This document shows, piece after piece, positions 12,856 to 26,289 of a DNA stretch of 64,000 nt (the stretch's first letter is position 1; every line of letters starts with the position of its first letter). This DNA is from Kudoa neothunni. Its lineage: Eukaryota; Cnidaria. Position numbers and translations under genes: made by a program. The notes under the pieces were generated by a model. The model searched no databases and was not told where the DNA came from. It saw only the letters and a list, made by a program, of their open reading frames with translations. Where the stretch lies: contig OZ199838.1 in NCBI GenBank assembly GCA_964304625.1, positions 2,542,001-2,606,000 on the forward strand, written 5' to 3'.

Positions 12856-15800
12856 TTATAGATCGTAAGAAATGTCCTTAGAATTCTTTCTGTAAACAGC
12901 TATACCTATCACTACCAAAAGTGAAGCCACGACGGGTATCATTGCATATAATCTAAAAGAGATTATCTTCAACAAATATGTATTTTCTGTTACATATAAC
13001 TTCCAACAGATCTATCTAATGTCAAACATGAAAACAAAACTAGATATTACGAGTATCTATTCTTTGCTGCATCAAAATTGTGATTTTCTTTATTATCTAC
13101 AATTTTTCTTATTTTTTAGATCATTAAATTATTTATATTCTACTAAACATAATGCTAAAAATATGACATAAAAATTGTTTTTACCCTTCCTCAACCTTTT
13201 TTATTACTTTCTGAACGATATCATCTATTACAATGTTGGCATACTCGCTCCTAATGTTTTCTCCTTCTATAAATTTTTTATTCCTTAAGTTTTATTTATT
13301 TAATTTACTAAAAGTGGATTATTATAATTATGTAATAGATAATTGGAATCCTATTACCCTTTCATTTTACCAATTCTTGAATCTTCGCCAAATATATTAT
13401 TAGAAAATAAGGATTATTTAATAATTTAAACAAAATATATTTACATTGAATACTATATGGTCCATAAAGTGAGTGATCTTTTGCTTTCAATTTCAATATA
13501 TAATCCTTTTCTGTCGACAAATTATTGATGTTAACGGTACATTTATTGGCAGAGCATTCTTCATCATCATTACACCACGTAATAATTTCCCCCTCCTCTT
13601 TGTCTCCAATTTTTTCCTGAACCATAAACGGACATATTGAATTGTCATTTTTCCCATCGAAATCCACTTCAATTGTTAAGTCACTACCTTCACCCAACGA
13701 ATGTTTTATTGAAATAGCACCATTTACTAAAAAATATTATTAAACATAAGCTAATTTATTCGGAATACTTGTTTCAATGGAATACTCCTTTTGTTTTTTG
13801 CCATCAGATGGTTCGACTGTCACGTTGTAAGTCGCTCCTAAGTCTAGGTTGGCAATTTTGAACTTAGCATCACACTTGTTCTCGCATGCTCCCATTCCAT
13901 CACAAGAAGCCATATATTTTGGATCTAAGGTCCCACTTTTTTTAACATAAATTCTACAGACCGGCAAAAGATTTTCAGATCCAAGTGGTGTTATTGTAGC
14001 AGTGGAACCCTTTTTGGTGAGTGGTGAAATATTCTCAGTTAAGTTGCTTCCCCCGGCTAAATACACTGTTCAAATTTGATGTTTAAATAAGTTGTTACTT
14101 GTTCGGAATGTTGTTTTCTTTGTATACCGGTTTATCCCAATGTTGGTTACTGTTACAGAAATTACATAAGATGTGCCGGCGAGAAGCCCCTTAATAGGGT
14201 ATGACTCTTCACAGCTAGTGCCGCATTGATCACTCTTATCACAAATAGCCCCCACTTCAGTCGAAAACGTATTTGCTAGGCGTATTGTAATTGTACACAC
14301 TGAAGCAGGGGTACTTGCTTTCATAACTTTATAAACGTTAAGTCCGGTAAGGGTGACTTCAGTATCCTTAATGTCTGTTAAAATTATGCCCTTGTCATTT
14401 CCTATAACACATTATTTTTAAAGTTGAATCTAACATTACTTTTAAAGTATTGTTTGAATCCAACGATATCAAACCTTCGTTTTACAATTATTCCAATATT
14501 CTCATTGTCTTCTGTCAAACTGATATCACCATCTTGACAAAGATGGAAGCACTCTTTTTCCTCCTCAGTACATCCATTCAGAAAATTACCTTCTTGATCT
14601 GCTCCGTTCCCATCTACCTTAAATGCCTTGATATGGCATATCTCCCTGTTGTATGGACCAGGAGAGAATTTTATCCGAAGTTTTCTATTGTTATCTTCAA
14701 CACCTGAAACAGAATAAATGATCTCAGATTTTAGAGGGGACTCAGAATTCAAATAAGTATTATTAATATAATATAATATATCAGGCCATAACAATGTTGA
14801 ACTGATATTGTAATAACTTATGTATCTATCAATTAAGAGAGCTGCGAATTTTTCTTCTGGAGTCTCAGAATTAGCATCGATTTTTAAGTTGTCCTTTTCT
14901 GTACTGCTGTGTTCATCATCGTTACCGTCATTTTGTATATTCCATGCTGTTATTGAATTCGATTTGTAAGAGAACCTAACTTTTCCGTCAGCATAAGATA
15001 TAGCATAAGTGTTATCTTGTTTATAACCTGTAAAAAATATCGTTGAAAATTATAGTATATAAATATTATCATTTTTAATTACTCATTATTATTGCGAACA
15101 CTTGCGTCTTTTTACACCTTTTGGCTTCCTCTTTGTCTGTACCAAAACAAACTGATATATATCGATCAACTTTGGAATTAAGATATCCGACGTTAAGATC
15201 ACTTTTGGTACATTCCACCAAACAATCACCTTCATCTTCGTCTGTGCAGAGTTGTGGCTTCTTAAATGTAGTTCCTACAAAATTAGCCATTTTTATCACA
15301 CAATTGTTTGCGGTAAAATCTTTCAATGTAACGGAAAACTTCTCAGTTTCTTCACCCGAAGATTGTATAAACTTTTGTTCAAGTTTTCCGCGTCGAGTAA
15401 AAGCTAAAAATGTGTATCAATTGGGGTTTTTTGTGGAAGTTACCTGGTATCGACAATTTGAATGGTGCCGATTTTTCATCTGCATAAATCATTAACCTGT
15501 AGTTACACTTATTATCGTATATATCAGCAAACTGAATATCATCGCATTGTTTAACATCATCATTATTACAACCAATGCAAGACTTTATTATTTTCGTTGG
15601 TGAAACTATTTAAAGATAATGAATGTAAAATGGAACGATTACTTTCGTCTGTTTCATGTTTATATAACTGATAGTGGCATTTTGTGCCGCTAATATCATT
15701 CATAGATTCTTTAGTTTGTATAATGAGCTTGTTCTTCTCGGAATTAGTTGAAATTTTAAATTGAATTATTTTACCAACTATTTATTATTTATTCACATAT

Positions 15801-18800
15801 TAAATATTTGAATAATGAATGTTACTTGTTTCTTTATTTTCAATAATTTGAATATTATAATCTCCATTGGGAACAATTTTGAGAGTATAAGTTGTGTGGG
15901 AGTTAAGTCCAATAATCTCGAACCGTGAGTTGCACGATTTTACACACAACTCATTTACTGAACAAATTGCAGGATAATATAAATCGTTGTTCTCTTTTAT
16001 GTAGATTGTACAAGTGTTTGTTGAAGTTGTAGAGCTTTCAGCGATTGTGATTCCATTCGCACTGGTAGAGACTGAAGCATCCAGAATGGACAGTTGTTTT
16101 GTAGCTGAAAATAAATTTTAAATAACATTTAATATTATAAAATACTTATTTTATGGAAGAAATATTTCTTTGGTGAGTAATTAGGTATCTTAGATATGGT
16201 TACCATAATATCATTGTGTAAATAAGTTGGGTCAGGAGTAATGTTAACCTCCCCAAAGCTACAAGCAGGCGATGGATTATTTACATTTTTCCTTCCATTT
16301 TCAATAACTAATGGAGCATAAGTGTTCCAAAACTTTACCGAACATGCAGCAGCCTCACCAATAAGATTCCCACCATTTTCGTCTTTATCTTTTCCCCTAA
16401 TGTTTATTTGAATTTTTCCTTCTACCGTTTTCACTGGAACATCGTTTCCGTGTTTAACTAAAAATTTTACTTTATTTATTAAATAGATCTAAATATTACG
16501 TATGTGTATATTATTTTGATAACCGATCGAAGGTTTCATTCCCAGTTTAAGCACTCTTATTTTAACCGCTTTTACATTACTTTGCATATTTCTAAATGTA
16601 TAGCTGTTGCACAGACTGAAGAAACAGTTTTCTTTATTATCACATCGATTCGAAAAAAACCTGTTGGAATTTGCCGCAGTGGCATCTATCCATTCGAATG
16701 TGCACATTTCAGATGGCTCTGAATTAACCATTTGAACTGTGAATGTCTTCCTTGGTTCATCATTTTTTAGTTCGTAATAAAATCTACCGAAAACTGGGGC
16801 CTGATTTTTAACAAATGTATTGTCGTAGAAATAATGCAAGTCAAAATATTCTGGGCAGCTTATATAATAATCTTTTACTAGCTCATCGAATTGAAACGAA
16901 TAACTTCTAAAATCACCTTGGGAGCTGCAAGATTCTGTTCCTCCCACAGATTGCTCTAACAGGGTATCTTTGTATGCTTTGCACCTTGATGAGCATTTAT
17001 TTAACCCTAATTTTATTTTGTCGTCTTCTAATTCAGCTATGCGGGTAAGTTCCTCAAAATGATCTTAAGAAAAATAGTAAAATTTATAACGAAATTTTAT
17101 ATTACCCATATAGTATGAATAGACCTTTCCTATTTTTATTTGGACTACTGTCGGTTTTATTGGCTCTTGATCTTTTACAGGCGATACAACAGATGATGAT
17201 AAAACAGGCTGATGGGAATCAACTTTTTCTCCATTTTGGCCGTCGTTATCTTCTGCCGGTAGATTTCCTATGTCTCCTTGCGATTTTGCAATAATTCCTC
17301 TATTAATACCCGATTTTTTAGCAATTTTTTCAACGATAGTTTTAGTATCTGAATAAGTGACAGAGATATAATTTAATTTATTCTGACTATCAGGATCAAT
17401 GTAGAATTTATCCGAAAGGTCGTCACATTTTCTTGTTATTACCCCATTATTTCCAACATTTCCATAACTTGAAAGGTCATTATTAAATTTTTGGACTGTG
17501 CATTCTTGTTTGCTTTTATCAGTTAGGTCATTATTTTTGAATTTTACCATGTACTTTTGTGCTGATTGAATGTAATATAGACTCATATCCTGGTCACCTT
17601 CTTCAATACCACCTATAAATATAAAATTAATATTTCTATAAAAAAGCAATTACATTCTATGTCTGTATCTTTTGGTTTAGAGTAATCTACATTTATAACT
17701 ACTAGTTTATATGTAACTTCACAGTTGAGAGAACTCCATGAGAAATCAATAGTGTTAGATCCACTGGTTACAGCGGGTTTGCAACCGCCATTCAAACAAT
17801 CCTTGATAATTTTCTTAGATCCTTGTTCCAGTAGAACGTATTCCCAAGAAGTTCCTAAAGTTTGACCTGTAGAAGCAGCAGCCATTGTAGCTGTTGTCTT
17901 CTTAAGCTCTTTACTTTCTGAGATGTCTAATGTAATATCGATTCCACCAGCTAGTTAAATTCATTATTATTAAATTTTATGAGTAAATTACTAGATGCCT
18001 CAGTGCTTTCAATACAATTATATCCTTTCGGACAAACAGTTAGTTTGTAGTTTGTTTTGGGATCAAAATTTATTATACTGAAATCGCTATTACAAGCATC
18101 AGAACAAAATTTTTTTTCTTCACAAGTAGCAGGATACATCGGTGTATTATTTCCAGTGGCTGAATAGTAGAGATCGCATTTTACGTCATTACCTCCTCCA
18201 TCGGAAAATGAATTAGATAGATTTAGAGTTAATTTATTATGTTGGCCCGGAGTAGTGCCTGGTGTAAAAGTACCACTATGTGCTAAGTCATCCCCTATTT
18301 AAATTTATAACTATAGAATTAATGTTTAAAGTTACCTTTAGTTTTGAAATAATAATAACGGTGATAATAATTAACTTCAGGATGATCTAATGTTGTAAGT
18401 CCCCTTATTTTAATTTTTAAAATATATTCAGTTAATGGTATAAGCGAGCTCAAACTTATTTGATGAAAAGAGTTACACTCCCTATCACACGTAGGATCTT
18501 TCCAATTATCTTCAATTCCCAGATTTTTATCAATTATTTTGATTTCTTCGATAGCTGCTTCTTTTTTAGCATCATTCTCGCCCTCATTTTTATTTAGACT
18601 ATCCAAATTTACAGTTGCCACATCTTTACCGATAGAAGTAACCGTAGTTTGACCGGTTGCAACTATAAAATTGATAAGACACATTAGATACATTAAAATT
18701 TACATGTTATAGTTTGAATAAACTCTTTGGGTGTTATCTTATCTAAGGGTTTTACAAGTACTTGAGCAAAATTGAAAGTTTGATCATGATACAAAGTTGC

Positions 18801-19742
18801 TTTATAACAAGGTTGAAGACAGGGCCCAGCTCTATTCACAGCTGAGCAACTAGAGGAAAAATGAGAGTCATTCATATCTTTTATTCCAAAATAGCAAATT
18901 TGCGAAGGTTTTGGATTTTGGAGTATAATTGTATAATATTTGTTATCTTTTGACCCATTTGCAATAAACCAATCCTCATCGAGGTTTTTTGGATTCAATA
19001 AAATTTCTGGTGTCTCATGACCAACTTCAACCACATACGTAGGTTGATATGATTTAGAAGGTAGTGTAATAGATTTGACTGCAAAAAATTCAATGGACGA
19101 TCCTTGACTGTGTCCTGAAGCAGAACCTTTGACAGTCAACTCGCTGCTTTCTTTGCTTTGAATGGAAAGAGTGAATGCATTATTTGCTTTGATTGCTGTA
19201 AAAAAACTCTTTATAAAAAGATCTATTTAATTATATTAAAATATTATTGAATAAATTAATATACCTTTTATAGCAAAAACCCTCTTGATAGGACAGTTTT
19301 TTACATCCTTCTCATTCATACCTTGACACCATTTTATATACTTAATGGTATTGAATTCTTGACCACTGAGATTAAATTCGACTTTTTTACATTTATAAGT
19401 ACACATCTTTAAATTTTGATCCATTTGTGCACATGTTATGCTATTAGTGCCGACAAAAACGTCAACTTTCACCCCATTTTGGCTATAGTATTGAAGTGCA
19501 CAATGTCTGAAGCTATTCTCAATATTGTATCCAGAAAGTGAAATGATATATTTCTTTGAACTTTGCAAAAAATTCACTTTCATTATATTATTATCAATAT
19601 TATCAGAGAATATATTTTTTACACATAACACTAATAACGAATAATATATATATATATATATATAATCTCAACGAAAATTACATGTTAAAATGACGAGATA
19701 TATTGTAGAAGTATATCGTTGTCTCAAAGACAATCTCATCAT
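12856..19742 (-). CDS. Surface-protein gene A: 20-exon type I membrane protein with Cys4 FN3-like repeats
   Basis: Exons: 19742-19682, 19630-19265, 19195-18704, 18662-18336, 18294-17992, 17950-17654, 17612-17106, 17063-16500, 16457-16146, 16104-15826, 15777-15643, 15605-15444, 15403-15083, 15027-14818, 14703-14440, 14401-14099, 14065-13769, 13726-13445, 13266-13185, 12952-12856. They sum to 5,661 nt (1,886 residues) with no frame break. Introns are mostly 33-55 nt and phase 1; only the last is phase 2. Exon 1 is a signal peptide (STIYLVILTLLC core). Most body exons hold one or two domains with C-x(16-22)-C-x(5-6)-C-x(3-4)-C, then a strand such as LLAGTSYVISV or LNSHTTYTLKI, like the late strands of fibronectin III. 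Exon 20 is a transmembrane helix (VVASLLVVIGIAVY) with tail RKNSKDISYDL. Paralog of gene B. Ligand and role unknown; I infer a large cell-surface protein. Confidence 0.85.
19645..19664. repeat. (TA)n microsatellite in intron 1 of gene A
   Basis: An AT/TA dinucleotide run of about 20 bases. It falls inside the 51-nt first intron of gene A, between the signal-peptide exon and exon 2, so its length sets most of that intron's size. Confidence 0.8.
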
Positions 19743-20389
19743 TATTTAGCTAAGTAGTTGTGAATTAACAAAAAATGGTTCGCACAAATTTGTATCGATA
19801 TGAATAGAGGAATATATCTTGATAATTATTAATGTGTCCAATTCAATTAAAAAATAATCAGCTTCGATCTTACGAAAAGATAATAACTATTAAAATATGA
19901 CAAAATTTTATGTGAACGGACAGTCGCCTTTTCGAGCATTGTTGATTGTTTCTGCTGCCCTAATTATCATTTTCTTCATTCACTCAAATTATTTTTTTAT
20001 AATATACAGGAAATATTTTAATATTATATTATAACACGTATATAATTTTTTGTTAAAATTTCATATCATCGATTTGCGATTATTTAATAAGCATAATTAA
20101 ATAAAATTGTCAATTGTAATATTGATTGAATTTAGGCTGAGATTATTTACATGATAAAATTAAATCCTAACTGGCATGTACGCATGTGCGGTGGAAATTT
20201 TAATTCCAGTAACTATTACTCACAAACTGTATACAGATTTAATTAATATATAGTCAATACTAGTGACATCTGAATATTATTTACCATGTCAATAGCCACT
20301 TTCTTAATTTTAGAACAATCGTTAATAGTATTTTTTAGTTACGTGGCACATCCACATAAGTAGAGTAGCGCGGAACCTCAATAACGCTA

Positions 20390-20466
20390 TGGCCCAAAGC
20401 CTTAGTTAGTGGTAAGGCATCGACATTTTCAGCTCGAGAGTCACAGGTTCGATCCTCATTCGCTAC
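20390..20466 (+). repeat. tRNA-derived (SINE-like) element
   Basis: It carries an A-box-like TTAGTTAGTGGTAAGGCATC and a B-box GGTTCGATCC about 30 nt downstream, the arrangement of a tRNA's internal polymerase III promoter. The acceptor and T-arm stems pair poorly, so it reads as a tRNA-derived SINE head or a dead tRNA copy. It shares the GGTA-GGCATC start with the element at 8,702-8,776. Confidence 0.5.
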
Positions 20467-22550
20467 AGAATTATCATGTAAGACGAAGCTTCACAATGTT
20501 AAATTAAAATTTCGTTTGTACTATTCAATAATGCCTAATTTCTAAATAATAAAAAATATTCGTATTTTCTAAGAACATGATTAGAACGCAAAAATTTTTA
20601 CGATATTTTATAAATTGTTATATGAAGTTTTTTGTTAAAATAAAGAAATTACGCTATCATTTTTGTAATAATCCCGAAGGACACTATTATTATGGACCTA
20701 CATTATCACACCTAAACAGTTGGACATGCCGATTTCCATCATCATTAATTAGTTATCGTTATTCTAAATAATACGATCGGGTTAACTCCTATTCTACTAA
20801 TACGGTCTCTATCATTTTCATTTTCATTTCCATTTCCATTTCAATTACATTGTTATTTGTTATATTGGGTTTCTATCCTAGCACGATACTAACAATTTTC
20901 ATAAGAATCAGTCGACCATTATAATTGGATGTTATTATTAAAAATTGTTAATTTAAATTGCATACTTAATATAATAAAATTTCTTTATTAAATATTTTTT
21001 GATGTACATTAAACAATAATATGCATAACTTCTGAATTGGTTAACATCAAAGATTGAATGCCAAAAGTTTAACATTTACGAACACGTCATCTGTTTCATT
21101 TTAAAAAAATATTTTTCGTAAAAAAACAAGTTTACGTGATTTTATAATATTATCGTAATAATTCAAAATAAATTTCGCTTGTTAAACTTATTTTAAGGAA
21201 ATTTAGTAATAATGTATTAAATGCCAAGATGATGATATTTATGAAGTATTAACGTTAATGCCCAGCTTTGCCCGGCATTATGTGATGGAAAATTTTAACT
21301 TTTAATTTTATTTTTTAGTGGAGAAATTTTACGGAAGAGTTAATCTAATTAGCGCTTTAAACCCTGTAACGTTTATTTTTCTACTTTAATTGTTGCATTT
21401 TAAAGCTTGTTATTATTTTTGCAATGGAATGATTAAGAAAAACAAAATTATGCCCGCACTTTCTATTCAAATATAAATAAAGGTATTAGGGGAAATTAAT
21501 GAGTATTCTTAAGTTTATTTTATCAATTATTGACCAGAAATATAATGATCATAATTTTATGAGCGATGCAATTAACGACTAAAGTTCATTTATTTATTAA
21601 ACAAAATCATTAAGTAACTTAAATAGAACTTTCAGTTCTTTTCAAAATCTTCCGATATAAATTAATCCTCCTAATTATAAAATTTATTATTAGTCCACAA
21701 ACGAAAAAAAATAATAGAATCGACCTAAGGAGCGTCAGAAATAAAAATATTAATTGTTACCTTTTTAGCAATTTTATAAAGGATATTAATGAGGTTTTAA
21801 TAATCTCTGAGTGGTAACTTACGTATTAACTATTTAAACGTAATTTCCTCATTTTTAAATAAATGAAACCTTTCTTTTTAACAAAAATACTTACTGGTTC
21901 AAAAATATACAAATTAAATTATCAAAATACGATTAAATCTAAAATGTAAAGGTGTTTTTGGTTTGAAAAATTACAGTAATGCTTAAATATCAATTGGTTT
22001 TCTCGAAGGAGTGCATTCTTTCAAAAATTAACGTACCGTTTGATTGCCGTAAAATAAATTTCTTCGTATTGAACTATTCTTAGATTAACGAAAACATTGT
22101 GAAAATATCGGTTAAATCGAATAAACCAATAATTTCTTATTAACTTACATGGCACATATTGAGATTGAGAGGGGACTGTAGTATGTGCAAAAGTAATCGT
22201 GAATATAAATTTTTAAACTACGTATAGAATGCGATATATCATATTTTCATGCAGCTTTTATAAAAATAATGAATTATTTTTAGTGAAAAGAAAATTATAT
22301 ATTGAGTTGGATATTAATCTTAAGGTCTAGGGCTAAAGAATAATTAGGTTACTAAGAACATAAACATTATTTAAAAAATTATCTCATCAAATGTAGAAAC
22401 TTATCGAATTGTTTATAGCAGCTGAGTTGTAAGTAAGTTTAGGAAAACAAAAAAATGAGTAAAAACTTAACGAAAAGATGAATATAGTTTCAATCTCAAT
22501 CGATATATTTGATAAAAAGAAATTTTTATTTAAGAAGTTATCAGAAAAAT

Positions 22551-22860
22551 TTAATTATTTGAAAACTCTACACACCATACTTCGTTTTTAGAATGCGTAT
22601 ATAGACCCATATTATTCCAACATGGCAACAACATTAATCTCAAATTATGTGTTTTATTTGAAACTAGCGCTAAAGCCTCGCTTCGCTTGGACTTTCTTGC
22701 CCAGCCCAGGTAGGCTAAAGCCTTGAGTATGCCAAGATCATTTTCAGTTTGAACTAAATTAGGAGTATTTGGATAAATAGTACAACGATTACACAAATAA
22801 AGGTTGATTTATTTAACTAATAGTGTTAAAACCCAGCGTTGCTCAGGTTATAAAAAAATT
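22551..22860. repeat. Unclassified 'CCCAGC' repeat ends
   Basis: On the minus strand around 22,730-22,670 the text reads CTTTAGCCTACCTGGGCTGG, then AGCGAAGCGAGGC and GCGCTAGTTTCAAATAAAAC. On the plus strand at 22,832 it reads CCCAGCGTTGCTCAGG. Related CCCAGC-TTGC motifs recur at 21,260 and 32,199. These look like termini of one interspersed repeat family that I cannot assign to a class. Confidence 0.4.
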
Positions 22861-23069
22861 TATTAAAACGCGTGCAAATAAATTGTCACGTTATTGAATA
22901 AAAAAAATATTTTATTTATACTTTAAGACATTATTCAAAAGGTATCTTGTGTTCTTCTGTTTGGAGATCCACAAATCTAAAAGTTATGTGAAAATATGTT
23001 TTAAAATAAAATTATATTTATGGCTATGTCTATTTTTCCGGACCTGGCAAATTAGCCCACTCGCGTAGG

Positions 23070-26000
23070 ATTGACTATTTTTCTGGACGCGCTTTTTCTC
23101 TTAAAATAATAATTCAATCGCTACAATTTTTTCTACAAAATATCTTTTATTAATGCAGAATGTAAATTTAGTTTCATTTATCTTTTAGTTAACAATTAGG
23201 CATCAAAATACGTCGAGGATATTTTAAACTCATTCGTAAGTATCATTATAAATGACATTAAATTTTTTATAAATCTATATTATTTTCTTAATTAATCTAA
23301 TTCTATGTGTTACTGCATCATAAACGAGTAAAATGCCCTCTAGCGTGCGGTTGTAACGTTAATAGTCGCGAGTAGAATCACTATGGAAGGAGAGTCTGAT
23401 CAAACAGTACTAATTCAGGATATTACATCTGAATCTAAGGTAGGAAGTACATTTGCAAACTTTGAAAAGTCTAAAGAATTCATGGATAAGTACTCAACGC
23501 GGAACAACTTTTGTTACTGGATCCGAGACTCTAGAAAAATCTCAAATGCCCTAAAAAATTTGATAGAGACATGAACTCTGATTTTGTCTATTATGAGGCC
23601 ACTTTTTGTTGTGTTCATGGTGGTAAAAATGTAATTATCTATATAAATATTGGTGTAATTAATTTGAATTCAGATACAATCTAAATGTGCTGGGAGGAGA
23701 AAAATTAACAGCCATAAAAGTGGTTGCAATTTCTTCATTACACTGCGAGTTCCTAAAAACATGAATATGTTAGTTATTAGAAAATTGGATCTTACCCACA
23801 GCTGCAATAGAAATGAGTATTTTAGGGATTTTTTACCAATGAATAGAAAATTAGATGAAGAAAGCAAGAATCTTATAAAAAATGTTCATTTTTATGATGG
23901 AAATTTAAAGGAGTGTTTCGTCGGATATTTCGGAATTGTTTAATTCAATAAAAAATTCTCACCAAAATGCAACTATCGAAATATTGCACAATAACTCCAA
24001 TGAAATGACTGGAATATTTTTCCAAGACCTTTATATGAAAAACGTTATTAAAAAATTTCCCGAACTAGTATTTATGGATGCCACTCATAAATTAATCAAT
24101 AATCGTATGCCATTGTATATATGTCTGTTTATCGATTCCTTTGGGCAAAGTCAAATAGGAGCTATTGCTCTTTTATCTGAGGAGAGTACCGTGACTGTTA
24201 CCTGGTTATGTCAATCTCTACTTAAACATAACGAGGAAATGTCAACCAAAACAGTTTGTTTCATTACGGATAAAGACATGATTGAAAGAAACTCTTTAAG
24301 ATCTATATTTCCTAACGTAAGTACAAACTTATGCCTGTACCATGTCTTAAGAACATTTGGGAGAGAAATCTCTACATTAAGAATGGGAATAAACAAAGCC
24401 GAAAGAAAAACTGCCTTAGATAGAGTTGATTCAAAAGCTTTGCTATACCAATGATCCAAAAATTTATGAAAATTACCATGAATTGTTAAATAAGACATGT
24501 AACAAAAAAATCATTACTTATTATAATAAATCTTGGGATCCAATCAAACATGAATGGTGCCCGGCATACATGAACGTAAAGGGTACTTTTTTGAATAGAA
24601 CAAATAATCGATTAGAATGCATAAATTCCAAAATTAAACAAATCACAAAAAAATTCTCAACAATTGAAGTCTTTTTCAGTGATCTGCTTATTTATTTATT
24701 TATCAAGTATGAGGACTGAGCGTGAGAGTAAAGCAGTTAGAGAGTGGACAACCCAAACTGTTGAGAAATTAAATTCAGAAATTAACGAACAATATAAAAC
24801 ATTGTTGACTTCATATGCGTATAATATTATGCAGGATGAAATAAATAATCATATCGAATCCTATGCCAATCCTGATCCCAATAGTTGTACATGTTGTTTC
24901 TACGTAAGTATGGAGTTACCATGTAGGCATATTATTTACGCTAGAAAAATAATGAACATGAATTTAAACGAAGAGAAAATTTGTAATAAGAGGTGGCACA
25001 AAGAATATTCCCTGTCATTTATTCAAATGACCAAAAATTTATATCTTCAAAATCCTTCGTGCTGTGTGCAACCAAGTATTACAGAAATTTCGAGTCAGTG
25101 CCCTGTTCCGAATTCTGCTTTAAAGCGATACAGGGAGCTAGAAATTCTTTGTAAGAAAATAGCTTCGCTAGGGTCTGAAAAAACAGGGAGTCAATATGAT
25201 TCATTAAAAAAGATTTTAGGTGAATTAATCTCTCTTATTTCCAATGAGGATTCTCTGGATAAGGTGACTATTTTTTCCACTATTCATATATCAACATAAT
25301 TCAGTTCAAGTTGACGTCTGAATTTTTCGTCGAAAACAATCAAGAGATTTTAATCTCAACACGTTATTAATGATAGTGTCTTTAGTAAAATTTTTATTTT
25401 GTGTTTAGATATTGAGGAATCATGAATAGAGAATGAGGATATACTAGAAACAGTTAATGATAATGTTCCACCATCAATAACTGATATGGAGATCCTTAAT
25501 ATTGTAGAAGATATCACAACTAAAAATCCATGCTTGAAGGGTGTGTATCTTTTGTCCATTTTGCTAAATTCATAAAACTATAGGAATTAAGCCGCCAACA
25601 GTAATGAAATTGAGAGCTAGACCAAAATGTGTATTAGAAACAGTTATAGGTTTGAGAGAAAAAAGGAAATTCTGATTATGATAAAGATAAAGATGATAGT
25701 AATAATAATAACACCAGTATCGATATATAGTATTCAAATATAATTTTATGTGTGAGTTAAACAGTGCCAATTATTTGGCGTTGCAATACAAGATAATTTC
25801 AAACATTTATTATTTAAAAGTAGAATACTCAACATTTTATTGAGTTTTAGTGGTGTATCAATCATCTGTTAAAAATATTTACCAATTTATAAAAATTTAA
25901 AATTCCAATTGGTCAAATAGTTTTACTTTAATGTATTTTCATTTGGATATTATAGATACAAATTAGCCATCTTAAAATTCGTCGCTGAATTAATGAAACT

Positions 26001-26100
26001 AAATTTATATTTTGCATTTATAAAATATATTTTCTAGAAAAAATTTGAGCTATTGAATCATTATATTAAGAGAAATGACGCGTCCGGCAAAATAGACAAT
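23070..26100 (+). mobile_element. MULE (Mutator-like) transposon with long TIRs and a SWIM-finger transposase
   Basis: The two ends form inverted repeats of about 150-170 bp. The left starts ATTGACTATTTTTCTGGACG and the right, reverse-complemented, starts ATTGTCTATTTTGCCGGACG. They stay alignable through TTTCTCTTAA, AATTTTTTCTA and AAATTTAGTTTCATT to about 23,220 and 25,935. Long terminal repeats around one transposase are the Mutator hallmark. The internal region (23,383-25,299) is a ZSWIM3/ZSWIM1-like transposase, broken in several places. No clear 9-bp target duplication was found. Confidence 0.85.
23383..25299 (+). pseudogene. ZSWIM3-like MULE transposase remnant
   Basis: Readable pieces in order: 23383-23571, an N-terminal FAR1-like region with FANFEKSKEFMDKYS; 23761-23943; 23936-24454, the DDE core with VFMDATHKLINNRMPLY, FITDKDMIERN and NLCLYHVLRTFGREI; 24426-24719; and 24664-25299, with the SWIM zinc finger C-T-C-C, then LPCRHIIYA. 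Intact relatives use the DDE triad to cut the element and the SWIM finger to bind DNA. Stops and single-base frame changes separate the pieces, so this copy is not expected to make a working enzyme. Frames stay close enough that the insertion is probably not ancient. Confidence 0.85.
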
Positions 26101-26289
26101 GCCTTTATTCATTATTTTCTCGATAGAATTCCCCTAAATTTTTAAAAATCATATGTTTCAATGTTTTAAATAATTTTATTTGGAAGATGTTTTTAAATTA
26201 ACTTTTTTGATATTTAAAAAAAAATTTTCAATTCATTTTTCTGAAAGTTTTCGTAAAGATAAATGATTACAAAAAGTGTGGAGGAGTTA

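Larger units (their letters stand above)
19743..23069. other. Intergenic, repeat-bearing, no gene seen
   Basis: This 3.3-kb stretch upstream of gene A has no exon that I can support. It holds the tRNA-like element at 20,390, a TTTTCATTTC-type repeat at about 20,812-20,845, copies of the CCCAGC repeat motif near 21,260, 22,690 (minus) and 22,832, and a second MULE-like tip (CTATTTTTCCGGACCTGGC) at about 23,029. Confidence 0.5.

Noticed and set aside
20390-20466. A functional tRNA gene
   Set aside because: A and B boxes are present, but the acceptor and T stems do not pair and no anticodon arm can be drawn.
22551-22796. Open frame of 81 codons on the minus strand
   Set aside because: It lies over the unclassified CCCAGC repeat ends and shows no protein family signal.
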